Source: Mediterraneibacter butyricigenes | Lineage (GTDB): Bacteria > Bacillota > Clostridia > Lachnospirales > Lachnospiraceae | Assembly: GCF_003574295.1 (NCBI RefSeq) | Contig: NZ_BHGK01000001.1 | Coordinates: 2,356,001 to 2,420,000, forward strand | Direction of reading: 5' to 3' | DNA length: 64,000 bases | In this document: in pieces, positions 46,311 through 54,375 of the stretch | Layout: each line of letters begins with the position of its first letter | Position numbering within the stretch: position 1 is the stretch's first letter | Position numbers and translations under genes: made by a program | Notes under the pieces: model-generated | Seen by the model: the letters and a program-made list of their open reading frames with translations, nothing else | What the model was told of the DNA's origin: nothing | Databases searched by the model: none

Positions 46311-47690
46311 ATGAATTATAAAGATAAGATCTTATATCAGTCCAATTACTGGTATAATGACGGGTTGAGAAAGGCACAGATCCGGGATCTGTCCGGAGCC
46401 ATTCTTTCTCTTCGGAAAAGTCTTCAGTACAACCGGGAAAATATCGCAGCGAGAAATCTGCTGGGGTTGGTTTATTACGGACGGGGAGAGATCGCAGAGG
46501 CGTTGGTGGAATGGATCATCAGCAAGAATCTGAAAGCCCATGACAACATTGCAAATTATTATATCGAGAATGTAAGAAGCTCTCAGAGTGAACTGGAAGC
46601 ATACAACCAGGCGGTAAAGAAATTTAATCAGTGTCTGACTTACTGTGAACAAGGCGGCGAGGATCTGGCAATCATCCAGTTAAAGAAGATCGTGGCATCG
46701 CAGCCGGGGTTTTTAAAGGCGCAGCAACTGTTGGCCCTGTTGTATCTTCATACCGAACAGTATTCGAAGGCCCTTCAGGTACTTCGCAGTGCAAGAAAGT
46801 TGGATACCACCGATGAGATGACACTGCGTTATACCCATGAGATTACGCAGAAAAAAGGAAAACGTTCCAGAGAACCCAAAGAACGTGCGGCAAATACCAT
46901 CACTTACAAGCTTGGAAATGAAACCATTATCCAGCCGGCGAGTGCGGCGATGAAAGGCGTGGTAATGAAAGTAACCGCGGTCAATCTGGCTCTGGGAATC
47001 GCGATCGGTGCAGCGATCTTGTGGTTTTTGGTTCTTCCGGCCGTGATACAGTCCAGAACAGATGCCAATACAAAGCAGATTCAGGAATTCAGCCAACAGT
47101 ATGCAGCACAGCAGGCACAGATCAGTGCCCAGAAAAAAGCGCTGGATGAATACCGCAATAACAGCGAAGAGACTCAGGCTGCCGTAGCGACCGCATCCAG
47201 TACCAAGGATAGTTATGAAAATCTGATGACGGTATCAGATCAGTATAATGACGGAAGTTACAGTAATGCGACCATGGCGGAGACCTTACTTCTGGTGAAC
47301 CGAGATTCATTGGGAACCAGCGGACAGGAGCTCTATGACCGTCTGGCAGGGGATATTTTCTCCGCAGTCTGTGATCGTCAGTATTCTGCCGGAGTCAATG
47401 ACATTGATGTGGGAGATTATGCAGGGGCCGTCGAGGCACTGACACAGGTGATCAAGATGGATGAAAGTTACGGAGATGGGGAAGGCCTGTATTATCTGGG
47501 CGTGGCATATGCGAGAAACGGGGATATAGAGAATGCCAACACGCAGTTTAAGCGGGTGATCGAACTGTTCCCGGATTCGGATCTGGCAGATCAGGCGCAG
47601 GAGGCATTGGACGGAAAGATCCAGACGCAGTCGGACAGTAGTTCCTCTTATGATTCGTATGACGATGAATCTTACGAGGACGAAGAATAG
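46311..47690 (+). CDS. TPR-repeat membrane protein
   Basis: A 459-residue protein. An N-terminal cytoplasmic TPR region (about 1-175; GAILSLRKSLQYNRENIAAR, LLGLVYYGRGEIAEALVEWI) is followed by a basic linker, one membrane helix (about 224-246), a coiled coil (about 250-295), and an extracellular TPR pair (DYAGAVEALTQVIKMDESY, DGEGLYYLGVAYARNGDIEN) with a Ser/Asp/Tyr-rich tail. It probably is a scaffold linking cytoplasmic and outer-face partners. Downstream is a terminator, then the spoIIA operon. Confidence 0.85.
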   Translation: MNYKDKILYQSNYWYNDGLRKAQIRDLSGAILSLRKSLQYNRENIAARNLLGLVYYGRGEIAEALVEWIISKNLKAHDNIANYYIENVRSSQSELEAYNQAVKKFNQCLTYCEQGGEDLAIIQLKKIVASQPGFLKAQQLLALLYLHTEQYSKALQVLRSARKLDTTDEMTLRYTHEITQKKGKRSREPKERAANTITYKLGNETIIQPASAAMKGVVMKVTAVNLALGIAIGAAILWFLVLPAVIQSRTDANTKQIQEFSQQYAAQQAQISAQKKALDEYRNNSEETQAAVATASSTKDSYENLMTVSDQYNDGSYSNATMAETLLLVNRDSLGTSGQELYDRLAGDIFSAVCDRQYSAGVNDIDVGDYAGAVEALTQVIKMDESYGDGEGLYYLGVAYARNGDIENANTQFKRVIELFPDSDLADQAQEALDGKIQTQSDSSSSYDSYDDESYEDEE

Positions 47691-47737
47691 AAGCAAAGAA
47701 GAGAAAATCGAAGAAAATAAAAGAAACAAAACGAAAG

Positions 47738-47768
47738 AAGAGAATGCAGAAGTTGCATTCTCTTTTTT
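47738..47768 (+). terminator. Intrinsic terminator upstream of spoIIAA
   Basis: The stem AAGAGAATGC / GCATTCTCTT has a 7-nt loop and is followed by T residues. It separates the TPR gene from the sporulation operon. Confidence 0.85.
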
Positions 47769-47792
47769 GCTATAAAAATGGAGGAGGAGTAT

Positions 47793-48107
47793 ATGAAGTA
47801 TCAGGTTCAGGAAAACAGTCTTACGATTTTTCTGCCACGGGAAGTAGACCATCACGCGGCAGAAGAACTGAAAAGAGAAGTAGACGAAATGATCGAACGC
47901 AATCACATCAAGATTGTGATTTTTGATTTTCAGGAAACAGATTTTATGGACAGCTCCGGCATCGGTGTGATCATGGGGCGGTATAAAAATCTGTATCTGA
48001 TGGGCGGAGAAGTCTGGGCAATCCATGTGAATGAGCGGATGAAACGGATTCTCATCCTGTCCGGGGTGACAAAAATTTTGCATGTATATGAGGAGGAAGC
48101 GATATGA
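47793..48107 (+). CDS. spoIIAA: Anti-sigma-F factor antagonist SpoIIAA
   Basis: A 104-residue STAS-domain protein; the phosphorylation site DFMDSSGIGVIMGRYK carries Ser55, phosphorylated by SpoIIAB and dephosphorylated by SpoIIE. Unphosphorylated SpoIIAA frees sigma-F in the forespore. ATG at 47793 follows GGAGGAGG. It overlaps spoIIAB by 4 bp. Length (117 in B. subtilis) is slightly short at the C-terminus. Confidence 0.95.
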   Translation: MKYQVQENSLTIFLPREVDHHAAEELKREVDEMIERNHIKIVIFDFQETDFMDSSGIGVIMGRYKNLYLMGGEVWAIHVNERMKRILILSGVTKILHVYEEEAI

Positions 48108-48559
48108 ACGACACAAATGAAATGGAGTTGAAGTTTGACAGCAGATCCTGCAATGAAGGATTTGCCAGAGTGGCGGTTGCCGCATTTCTAACCCAGTTAA
48201 ATCCAACAGTGGAAGAAGTGGCGGATGTAAAAACGGCAGTGTCTGAGGCCGTGACCAACGCCATCATCCACGGCTATGAAAACAGGGAAGGGAAGATTAC
48301 AATCCGCTGCAGGATCCAGGGAAGGACACTGTACATAGAAGTGCAGGATTCAGGAATCGGGATTCTGGATGTGGAAAAGGCAATGGAACCGATGTTTACC
48401 ACAAGACCGGAACTGGAACGCTCCGGAATGGGCTTTTCTTTTATGGAAGCCTTTATGGATGATCTGACGGTGGAATCAGAACCGGAAAAAGGGACATTGG
48501 TTCGGATGAAAAAAATGATCGGAAAAGGAAATCAGTTATGGACCACACACTCTCGTTAA
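48104..48559 (+). CDS. spoIIAB: Anti-sigma-F factor / SpoIIAA kinase SpoIIAB
   Basis: A 151-residue GHKL-type kinase and anti-sigma factor with N box (VSEAVTNAIIHGYEN), G1 box (VQDSGIGI) and G2 box (ERSGMGFSFMEAFMD). It holds sigma-F inactive in the predivisional cell. The C-terminus (about 15 extra residues) overlaps sigF by 22 bp, so production is coupled to the sigma factor it binds. Confidence 0.95.
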   Translation: MNDTNEMELKFDSRSCNEGFARVAVAAFLTQLNPTVEEVADVKTAVSEAVTNAIIHGYENREGKITIRCRIQGRTLYIEVQDSGIGILDVEKAMEPMFTTRPELERSGMGFSFMEAFMDDLTVESEPEKGTLVRMKKMIGKGNQLWTTHSR

Positions 48560-49284
48560 TTCAGCAGGCACACGAGGGAGATAAAGAAGCGAGAGAACAA
48601 CTGGTAAAAGAAAATGTGGGACTGATCTGGTGTGTGGCAAAGCGGTTCTTCGGAAGAGGTGTGGAGGCAGAGGATCTGTTCCAGATCGGCAGCATTGGCC
48701 TTTTGAAGGCGATTGATAAATTTGACCTGAATTATCAGGTGAAGTTGTCAACTTATGCAGTGCCTATGATATCCGGAGAAATCAAAAGATTCTTAAGGGA
48801 CGACGGTATGTTGAAGGTCAGTCGTTCCCTGAAGGAACTGTCCTGTAAAATTTTTCTGGCGAAGGAAGAACTGTTGAAAAAACAGGGACGGGAACCGACC
48901 ATCGAGGAAATCGCAGAGTTCCTCCAGGTAGAGAAGGAAGAAGTGGTGTGGGCGCTGGAGTCCGGCAATGAAGTGGATTCGCTGAACCGTTCCATTTATC
49001 AGCAGGATGGAAGTGAGATCCGCCTGATGGACAAGCTGGTGGAAGAGGAAACAAAGGAGGAAGAAGTGCTGAATCGACTATTGGTAGATCAGTTGCTGGA
49101 AGGACTGAACAAAGAGGAACGGCAGGTCATTTATCTGAGATATTTTCAGGAAGTGACACAGTCGGAGGTGGGAGCGCGTCTTGGAATTTCTCAGGTGCAG
49201 GTGTCACGAATGGAGAAAAAGATCCTGGAACGACTGAGAAACTTAGGACAACAAGGGGAAGAAATAAAAAAGTCTTCCGCATAA
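48538..49284 (+). CDS. sigF: Forespore sigma factor SigF
   Basis: A 248-residue sigma-70-family factor with region 2 (DLFQIGSIGLLKAIDKFDL, VKLSTYAVPMISGEIKRFLR), region 3 (GREPTIEEIAEFLQV) and region 4 (VIYLRYFQEVTQSEVGARLG, ISQVQVSRMEKKIL). It is the first forespore-specific sigma factor. It follows spoIIAA-spoIIAB in the standard order. The 3' end of the gene and the next bases hold a candidate sigma-G promoter for spoVA. Confidence 0.96.
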   Translation: MDHTLSLIQQAHEGDKEAREQLVKENVGLIWCVAKRFFGRGVEAEDLFQIGSIGLLKAIDKFDLNYQVKLSTYAVPMISGEIKRFLRDDGMLKVSRSLKELSCKIFLAKEELLKKQGREPTIEEIAEFLQVEKEEVVWALESGNEVDSLNRSIYQQDGSEIRLMDKLVEEETKEEEVLNRLLVDQLLEGLNKEERQVIYLRYFQEVTQSEVGARLGISQVQVSRMEKKILERLRNLGQQGEEIKKSSA

Positions 49285-49307
49285 TCTGAGAAAAATGAGA
49301 AATACTA
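49279..49307 (+). promoter_or_regulatory. Candidate sigma-G promoter for the spoVAA operon
   Basis: GCATA (49279-49283, fits the -35 GMATR), 17 bp, then AATACTA (49301-49307, six of seven matches to CATACTA). It lies at the end of sigF, 27 bp before the ATG at 49334. In B. subtilis, spoVA is transcribed by sigma-G. The match is to a short consensus, so this is a hypothesis. Confidence 0.55.
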
Positions 49308-49333
49308 TGTCCTGTAAAAGGAGTGTGAAGGAC

Positions 49334-49489
49334 ATGGATGACGGAAGAAAAAAATTAAATCTCTGCCTGATGCTGATTGTGATACTGGCGGTCTGTGTGG
49401 GCGTGATCTACTGGGGATGGAGTTGTTATCAAAAGGATGCGACAGTCAGTGAAGGAACGCTGATTGCGGTGGTGAGAACATGGCTGTAA
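49334..49489 (+). CDS. Small single-pass membrane protein between sigF and spoVAA
   Basis: A 51-residue frame from ATG 49334 (AAAGGAG upstream at 49316-49322) with a short basic N-terminus and one membrane helix (NLCLMLIVILAVCVGVIYWG). In-frame ATGs at 49295 and 49307 precede the candidate sigma-G start site, so I prefer the downstream codon. It overlaps spoVAA by 10 bp. I recognise no homologue in the B. subtilis spoVA operon. It may be a forespore membrane accessory of the SpoVA channel. Confidence 0.65.
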   Translation: MDDGRKKLNLCLMLIVILAVCVGVIYWGWSCYQKDATVSEGTLIAVVRTWL

Positions 49490-50115
49490 ATCGTCCGATC
49501 GTATATATCAAAGGAGATCGCAACGCAGAAATAGATCATACAGACATAACCGTGGGGGATCTGCTGGCGGTGGAATGTGCAGATCCCCATCTGAAAAACA
49601 GGATCAAAACAGAAAAGATCCTGAAACTCCCGCAGAAAGGATGCCACAGAGTCGTCGTCTCAGTTCTGGAGATTATTGCCTTGCTGCATCAAAACTTTCC
49701 GGAGCTGGACATTCAAAATTTGGGGGAAACCGATTTGATCGTCACATACGAAGGCGGAAAAAAGCCCAACGCCTGGTTCCAGTGTGGAAAAGTGATTCTG
49801 GTCGTACTGATTTCCTTTTTCGGGGCTGCATTTTCGATGATGTCATTTAACAATGATGTAAATGTAACCACTCTGTTCGGACAGTTGTATCAATGGGCAA
49901 CCGGAGAAGAAAGCACGGGATTTACCATTCTGGAACTGACATACAGTATCGGGGTATCTGTGGGAATTCTGGTATTTTTTAATCATTTCGGCAAGAAACG
50001 GTTCTCCGTGGATCCCACACCGATCGAAGTGGAAATGCGGTTGTATGAAAATGATATCCAGACGACACTGGTGGAAAATTATTCCAGAAAGGGGAAAGAA
50101 CTGGATGTGGATTAG
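49480..50115 (+). CDS. spoVAA: Stage V sporulation protein AA
   Basis: A 211-residue protein with a cytoplasmic N-terminal half (VYIKGDRNAEIDHTDITVGD) and two C-terminal membrane helices (VILVVLISFFGAAFSMM, IGVSVGILVFF). This matches SpoVAA, part of the inner-forespore-membrane machinery that imports dipicolinic acid into the spore. ATG is inside the preceding ORF; the end overlaps spoVAB by 11 bp. Confidence 0.9.
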   Translation: MAVNRPIVYIKGDRNAEIDHTDITVGDLLAVECADPHLKNRIKTEKILKLPQKGCHRVVVSVLEIIALLHQNFPELDIQNLGETDLIVTYEGGKKPNAWFQCGKVILVVLISFFGAAFSMMSFNNDVNVTTLFGQLYQWATGEESTGFTILELTYSIGVSVGILVFFNHFGKKRFSVDPTPIEVEMRLYENDIQTTLVENYSRKGKELDVD

Positions 50116-50533
50116 ACAGCTATTGCTGGCAGTGACCGGTCTGGGAGCCGGCGTGACGGTGGCAGGCGGCCTGTTCTCCTTTATCATCGGTCTGGGTGTG
50201 ATCTCTGATTTGGCGGACCGAACACATACGGGAAATAAGATCCTTTTGTATGAGGACGCAGTGGCACTGGGAGGAATCGTCGGAAATCTGATTTCTGTGT
50301 ATGCCCTGAATCAGGCGGGGAGATTGTCGGGAGTAATATGGCTTCTGGCTGTTTACGGAAGTCTGGCGGGCGTGTTTGTGGGGTGTTGGGCGATGGCACT
50401 GGCGGAAGTATTAAATGCCTATCCTATTTTCATAAGAAGAATAAAACTAACCAGCCATCTGTCCTGGTTTATTCTGGCAATTGCATTGGGAAAAACTCTG
50501 GGAGCGTTGCTGTTCTTCTGGAAAAGATGGTAA
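50105..50533 (+). CDS. spoVAB: Stage V sporulation protein AB
   Basis: A 142-residue polytopic membrane protein of SpoVAB type (GLGAGVTVAGGLFSFIIGLG, WAMALAEVLNAYPIFIRR). ATG at 50105 follows AAAGGGGAAAG; a longer frame from 50045 lies wholly inside spoVAA. It works with SpoVAA, AC and the remaining SpoVA proteins. Confidence 0.9.
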   Translation: MWIRQLLLAVTGLGAGVTVAGGLFSFIIGLGVISDLADRTHTGNKILLYEDAVALGGIVGNLISVYALNQAGRLSGVIWLLAVYGSLAGVFVGCWAMALAEVLNAYPIFIRRIKLTSHLSWFILAIALGKTLGALLFFWKRW

Positions 50534-50550
50534 GAAAGCGAGGAGATACT

Positions 50551-51003
50551 ATGAACAAGCAGGATCAGAAAGCATATGAGCAGTATGTCAAACAGAAAAC
50601 TCCGGTTCATAACTTATGGGCAAATATGGCAAAGGCCTTTGTGACAGGCGGCAGCATTTGCCTGCTGGGAGAAATCATCCAGACCATCGGGAAAGAGGAG
50701 TATGGACTGTCAAAAGATATGGCAGGAAACTGGACCTCCCTGCTGCTGGTGCTGATCAGCGTGCTTCTAACCGGTACAGGAATCTATCCGAAGATTGCCA
50801 AATGGGGCGGTGCAGGTGCGTTGGTTCCGATCACCGGTTTTGCAAATTCCGTCTCGGCACCGGCTATCGAATACAAGAAAGAAGGGCAGGTCATGGGAAT
50901 CGGCTGCAAGATCTTTACGATTGCGGGACCGGTGATCCTGTATGGGATTTTTACCAGTTGGGTTCTGGGGCTGATTTACTGGCTCTGGAAGCTGGTGGTA
51001 TAA
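50551..51003 (+). CDS. spoVAC: Stage V sporulation protein AC
   Basis: A 150-residue membrane protein with the SpoVAC features AFVTGGSICLLGEIIQ and GAGALVPITGFANSVSAPAI. In B. subtilis SpoVAC is a mechanosensitive channel component for DPA release. ATG at 50551 follows GCGAGGAGA. Here the operon breaks: the next bases hold a decayed gene fragment and copper genes, and spoVAD is 7.5 kb away. Confidence 0.94.
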   Translation: MNKQDQKAYEQYVKQKTPVHNLWANMAKAFVTGGSICLLGEIIQTIGKEEYGLSKDMAGNWTSLLLVLISVLLTGTGIYPKIAKWGGAGALVPITGFANSVSAPAIEYKKEGQVMGIGCKIFTIAGPVILYGIFTSWVLGLIYWLWKLVV

Positions 51004-51213
51004 TTTGTTGTCTGTTAAAGTGATATTCCATGCAACTAGGTTTTTCAGAATACACTCCGAAGTCCTGGAACTCGGAATGAGAACTGCATTTGGATATTTG
51101 TGAAGCATCCATGCCAGAGTAATCTGTGCACTGGTTGCTTTTTTTTACATGTGTTCCAATTAGTTTAATCAATGGAAGGTTTGCTTTCCGATAGATTGGA
51201 GAGCCTGTTCATG
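51004..51213 (-). pseudogene. Remnant of an aldo/keto reductase C-terminus
   Basis: The minus strand translates, in two frames, to the end of an aldo/keto reductase: SPIYRKANLPLIKL then KKATSAQITLAWMLHKYPNA, followed by VLIPSSRTSECILKNLVAWN and ITLTDN. These match the familiar family end (ATPAQIALAWLLHKYPN...PIPGSKN..ILENLGAW). A frame break lies at an A8 tract (T8 on the plus strand, 51139-51146), and a TGA stops the upstream part. No start and no catalytic barrel remain. The homology begins directly after the spoVAC stop codon, marking an old rearrangement junction. Confidence 0.75.
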
Positions 51214-51253
51214 TGAAGAAACTCATTTGAGACTCATTTGAGAAAAATACAGG

Positions 51254-51282
51254 TTGACATATACCCTTATGGGGTATATAAT
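51254..51282 (+). promoter_or_regulatory. Copper-responsive promoter with CsoR-like operator
   Basis: A perfect TTGACA (51254-51259), 17-bp spacer, TATAAT (51277-51282). The spacer and -10 contain an imperfect palindrome ATACCC-TTATG-GGGTAT (51261-51277), the typical CsoR operator pattern. Bound repressor would block RNA polymerase; Cu(I) would release it. No csoR gene is in the window. Confidence 0.8.
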
Positions 51283-51349
51283 CTACCTGAAAATAAAGGA
51301 ACAAGGGAAAGAGAAGAAGCTTAGAAAGAGAAAGCAAGGGGAAGATAGA

Positions 51350-53914
51350 ATGGAACAGTATATAGTAACCGGAATGAGCTGCGCAGCATGTAGCAGCCGT
51401 GTGGAAAAAGCAGTGTCAAAAGTGCCGGGAGTTACCAGTTGCTCGGTCAGCCTTCTGACCAACTCCATGGGAGTCGAGGGAACGGCCAGTGCACAGGATA
51501 TCATTCATGCGGTGGAAGAGGCCGGATACGGAGCTTCCGTGAAAAATGGATCCGGGACAGCGGCACAGAGTCACTCCGCGGAGGAAGATGCCCTAGAAGA
51601 TAAAGCAACTCCCGTTTTAAAACGGCGTCTGATAGCATCTCTGGGATTTCTGATCGTCCTGATGTATTTTTCCATGGGACATATGATGTGGGGCTGGCCT
51701 TTGCCGAAGTGGTTTGATGGAAACCATGTAGCGATGGGACTGGTTCAGCTCTTACTTTCCGCAATTATCATGGTGATCAATCAGAAGTTCTTTATCAGCG
51801 GATTCAAAAGTCTCTGGCACCGAGCACCGAATATGGATACGCTTGTGGCATTGGGCTCGGCGGCATCGTTTGTTTACAGTACCTATGCCTTGTTTGCCAT
51901 GACCGGAGCACAAGTCAGAGGGGACATGGATGCGGTCATGAATTATATGATGGATTTCTACTTTGAATCGGCAGCCATGATTCTTGCGCTGATCACAGTC
52001 GGAAAGATGCTGGAGGCGAAATCCAAAGGCAAGACCACAGACGCATTAAAAAGTCTGATGAAACTGTCCCCGAAGACGGCAGTGATCTTGAAAGACGGAG
52101 AGGAACAGGAAATCCCGATAGAGCAGGTAAAGGTCGGAGATCAGTTTGTGGTTCGTCCGGGAGAAAAGATTCCGGTGGATGGCGTAATTATAAGTGGAAA
52201 TACAGCAGTCAATGCATCAGCCCTGACCGGAGAGAGTATTCCGGTAGATAAGACCGAGGGAGACGCGGTATCGGCGGCAACGGTAAACCAGACAGGATTT
52301 ATCCGTTGCGAGGCAACAAGAGTCGGCGAAGATACGACCCTTTCCCAGATTATCCAGATGGTCAGCGATGCGGCAGCGACCAAGGCTCCGATCGCCAAGG
52401 TGGCAGACCGGGTGTCGGGAGTCTTTGTGCCAGTTGTTATTACAATCGCAGTTGTGACAACGTTGATTTGGATGTTGTGTGGACAGACCTTCGGATTTGC
52501 CCTTGCCCGTGGAATTTCCGTGTTAGTAATCAGTTGCCCGTGTGCACTGGGATTGGCGACACCGGTTGCGATTATGGTAGGCAACGGAATGGGTGCCAAG
52601 AATGGCATTTTGTTTAAAAATGCGGTATCCTTAGAAGAGGCAGGAAAAGTACAGGTTGTTGCGCTGGATAAGACAGGAACGATCACAAGCGGAGAGCCGG
52701 AAGTGACGGATCTGATTCCGGCAGCAAAGGTATCCGAACGAGAACTTCTGGAAATGGCATATCAGTTGGAAAAACAGAGTGAACATCCGCTGGCAAAAGC
52801 CATCAACCGAAAAGCAGAGGAGGAGCAGATACAGAGTGAAGAGCTAGAAGAGTTCCATGCACTTCCTGGAAATGGTTTGGAAGGAGTTCAAAAGGGACAG
52901 GCCCTTTTGGGTGGAAACATTGCGTTTATGAAGACAAAGGCAGTACTTTCTGAGGAACTGGAAAAGGCAGCAGCTACTCTGGCAGAAGCAGGAAAGACCC
53001 CGCTTGCATTTGCAAAAGACGGGGTTCTTCAGGGGATCATCGGCGTGGCGGATGTGATCAAAAAAGACAGCCCACAAGCCATCAGTGAACTGAAAAACAT
53101 GGGAATCCATGTGGTGATGCTGACCGGAGACAATGAGCGAACCGCAAGAGCAATCGGTGCACAGGCTGGTGTGGATGAGGTCATCGCCGGAGTCCTCCCG
53201 GATGGAAAAGAACAGGTGATCCGAAACTTGAAGCGTCAGGGGAAGGTTGCCATGGTGGGAGATGGAATCAATGATGCACCGGCACTGACAAGGGCAGATC
53301 TTGGAATTGCCATTGGAGCAGGAACGGATATTGCAATGGATGCGGCAGATGTAGTACTGATGAAGAGCAGGTTGAGTGACGTGCCGGCAGCAATTCGGCT
53401 GAGTCGTGCTACCCTTCGCAATATTCATGAAAATCTGTTCTGGGCCTTTATTTACAATATTATCGGAATTCCGCTGGCGGCAGGGGTATGGATCCCGCTA
53501 TTTGGTTGGAAATTAAATCCGATGTTCGGAGCAGCGGCTATGAGTCTTTCCAGTTTCTGTGTGGTAAGCAATGCCCTGAGACTGAACCTGTTTGATATCC
53601 GAAACACAAAGAAAGACCGGAAGTGTGTTGCAAAAGGGTCAGGCCCCGATGGAGATATGACGGCAAAAGGGTCAGGCCCCGTTGACGGAGCAACTGCCGC
53701 TTCTATGGAAAAGACAATCCAGGTCAAAGGCATGATGTGCGGACACTGTGAAGCCCATGTAAAAAAGGCACTGGAGGAATTGCCGGAAGTAGACGAGGCA
53801 ACCGCAGACTTTCAGAGCGGTGTGGCAACCGTTGTACTCAATGCGGAAGTAGAGGATAAAAAATTGAAACAGGCAATCGAAAAAGCCGGATACAAAGTGA
53901 TCCGTGTGAAATAA
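51350..53914 (+). CDS. copA: Copper-translocating P1B-type ATPase CopA
   Basis: An 854-residue Cu(I) exporter. An N-terminal HMA domain has CxxC in [13 protein letters not shown]. The transmembrane metal site [11 protein letters not shown] (Cys at about residue 396), phosphorylation site [11 protein letters not shown] (Asp440), HP motif (SEHPLAKAI) and [19 protein letters not shown] follow. A second HMA domain ([15 protein letters not shown], Cys797/Cys800) is fused at the C-terminus. It is joined by a linker that contains a 33-bp-spaced direct repeat encoding AKGSGP twice. HMA domains at both ends are unusual; most CopA have them only at the N-terminus. ATG at 51350 follows AAGGGGAAG. Confidence 0.95.
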   Translation: MEQYIVTGMSCAACSSRVEKAVSKVPGVTSCSVSLLTNSMGVEGTASAQDIIHAVEEAGYGASVKNGSGTAAQSHSAEEDALEDKATPVLKRRLIASLGFLIVLMYFSMGHMMWGWPLPKWFDGNHVAMGLVQLLLSAIIMVINQKFFISGFKSLWHRAPNMDTLVALGSAASFVYSTYALFAMTGAQVRGDMDAVMNYMMDFYFESAAMILALITVGKMLEAKSKGKTTDALKSLMKLSPKTAVILKDGEEQEIPIEQVKVGDQFVVRPGEKIPVDGVIISGNTAVNASALTGESIPVDKTEGDAVSAATVNQTGFIRCEATRVGEDTTLSQIIQMVSDAAATKAPIAKVADRVSGVFVPVVITIAVVTTLIWMLCGQTFGFALARGISVLVISCPCALGLATPVAIMVGNGMGAKNGILFKNAVSLEEAGKVQVVALDKTGTITSGEPEVTDLIPAAKVSERELLEMAYQLEKQSEHPLAKAINRKAEEEQIQSEELEEFHALPGNGLEGVQKGQALLGGNIAFMKTKAVLSEELEKAAATLAEAGKTPLAFAKDGVLQGIIGVADVIKKDSPQAISELKNMGIHVVMLTGDNERTARAIGAQAGVDEVIAGVLPDGKEQVIRNLKRQGKVAMVGDGINDAPALTRADLGIAIGAGTDIAMDAADVVLMKSRLSDVPAAIRLSRATLRNIHENLFWAFIYNIIGIPLAAGVWIPLFGWKLNPMFGAAAMSLSSFCVVSNALRLNLFDIRNTKKDRKCVAKGSGPDGDMTAKGSGPVDGATAASMEKTIQVKGMMCGHCEAHVKKALEELPEVDEATADFQSGVATVVLNAEVEDKKLKQAIEKAGYKVIRVK
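53630..53681 (+). repeat. Two in-frame copies of GCAAAAGGGTCAGGCCCCG
   Basis: The 19-bp unit is exact at 53630-53648 and 53663-53681, a period of 33 bp (11 codons), encoding AKGSGP twice in the linker before the C-terminal HMA domain of CopA. The core GGGTCAGGCCC is partly palindromic, like small dispersed REP-type elements. Confidence 0.7.
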
Positions 53915-53984
53915 AATGTAACCAGAAAATGAAAAATTAAAAGTGAATACAGGCAAACTGTAAAGAGGTAAAGGAGGAACCAGG

Positions 53985-54239
53985 ATGTATAAGATTACAG
54001 CAGAAGTGGAAGGAATGGCTTGTGGAATGTGTGAGGCACATGTAAATGATGCGATTCGAGCAGCATTTGATGTGAAAAAGGTGTCATCTTCTCACAGCAA
54101 GGGCGTGACAGAGATTATTGCAGAGGAAGCGCTGGATGAAGAAAAAGTAAAAGAGGTCATTAAAGAAAGCGGATACACTCCGGGAAATGTGACCACAGAA
54201 CCGTATGAAAAGAAAGGATTTTCTTTGTTCGGAAGATAG
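53985..54239 (+). CDS. CopZ-like heavy-metal-associated domain protein
   Basis: An 84-residue HMA protein with the metal loop GMACGMCEAHVNDAI (CxxC). The ferredoxin-like fold is followed by a short tail ending GFSLFGR. It probably hands Cu(I) to CopA. ATG follows AAAGGAGGAAC. The gene lies 70 bp after copA and probably shares its promoter. Similarity to the C-terminal HMA of CopA suggests a common origin. Confidence 0.85.
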   Translation: MYKITAEVEGMACGMCEAHVNDAIRAAFDVKKVSSSHSKGVTEIIAEEALDEEKVKEVIKESGYTPGNVTTEPYEKKGFSLFGR

Positions 54240-54305
54240 GAAGAAAGCCAAACCAGGAATTGGCCTGAAAATGGTGTTGGAACGGCGGCGAAGGCCGTTG
54301 TTTCG

Positions 54306-54334
54306 TTGACTTTTCTGTCGCATTTTGTTAGAAT
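54306..54334 (+). promoter_or_regulatory. SigA-type promoter of the SGNH/MBOAT cassette
   Basis: TTGACT (54306-54311), 17 bp, TAGAAT (54329-54334). The upstream AACGGC...GCCGTT hairpin (54281-54299) may be a weak terminator of the copper genes. The promoter overlaps an in-frame TTG at 54325 and so supports translation from GTG 54376. Confidence 0.65.
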
Positions 54335-54375
54335 GGCATCAGAGTGTTATCAGTAAAAGGAAATGGTGGAATTCA

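Noticed and set aside
51032-51146. Apparent structured RNA (GCAACTAG with CTGGTTGC, then T8) between spoVAC and copA
   Set aside because: The same bases encode an aldo/keto reductase fragment on the other strand, so the 8-bp long-range pairing over a 91-nt loop is better explained as chance and the T8 as an A8 tract of the pseudogene.
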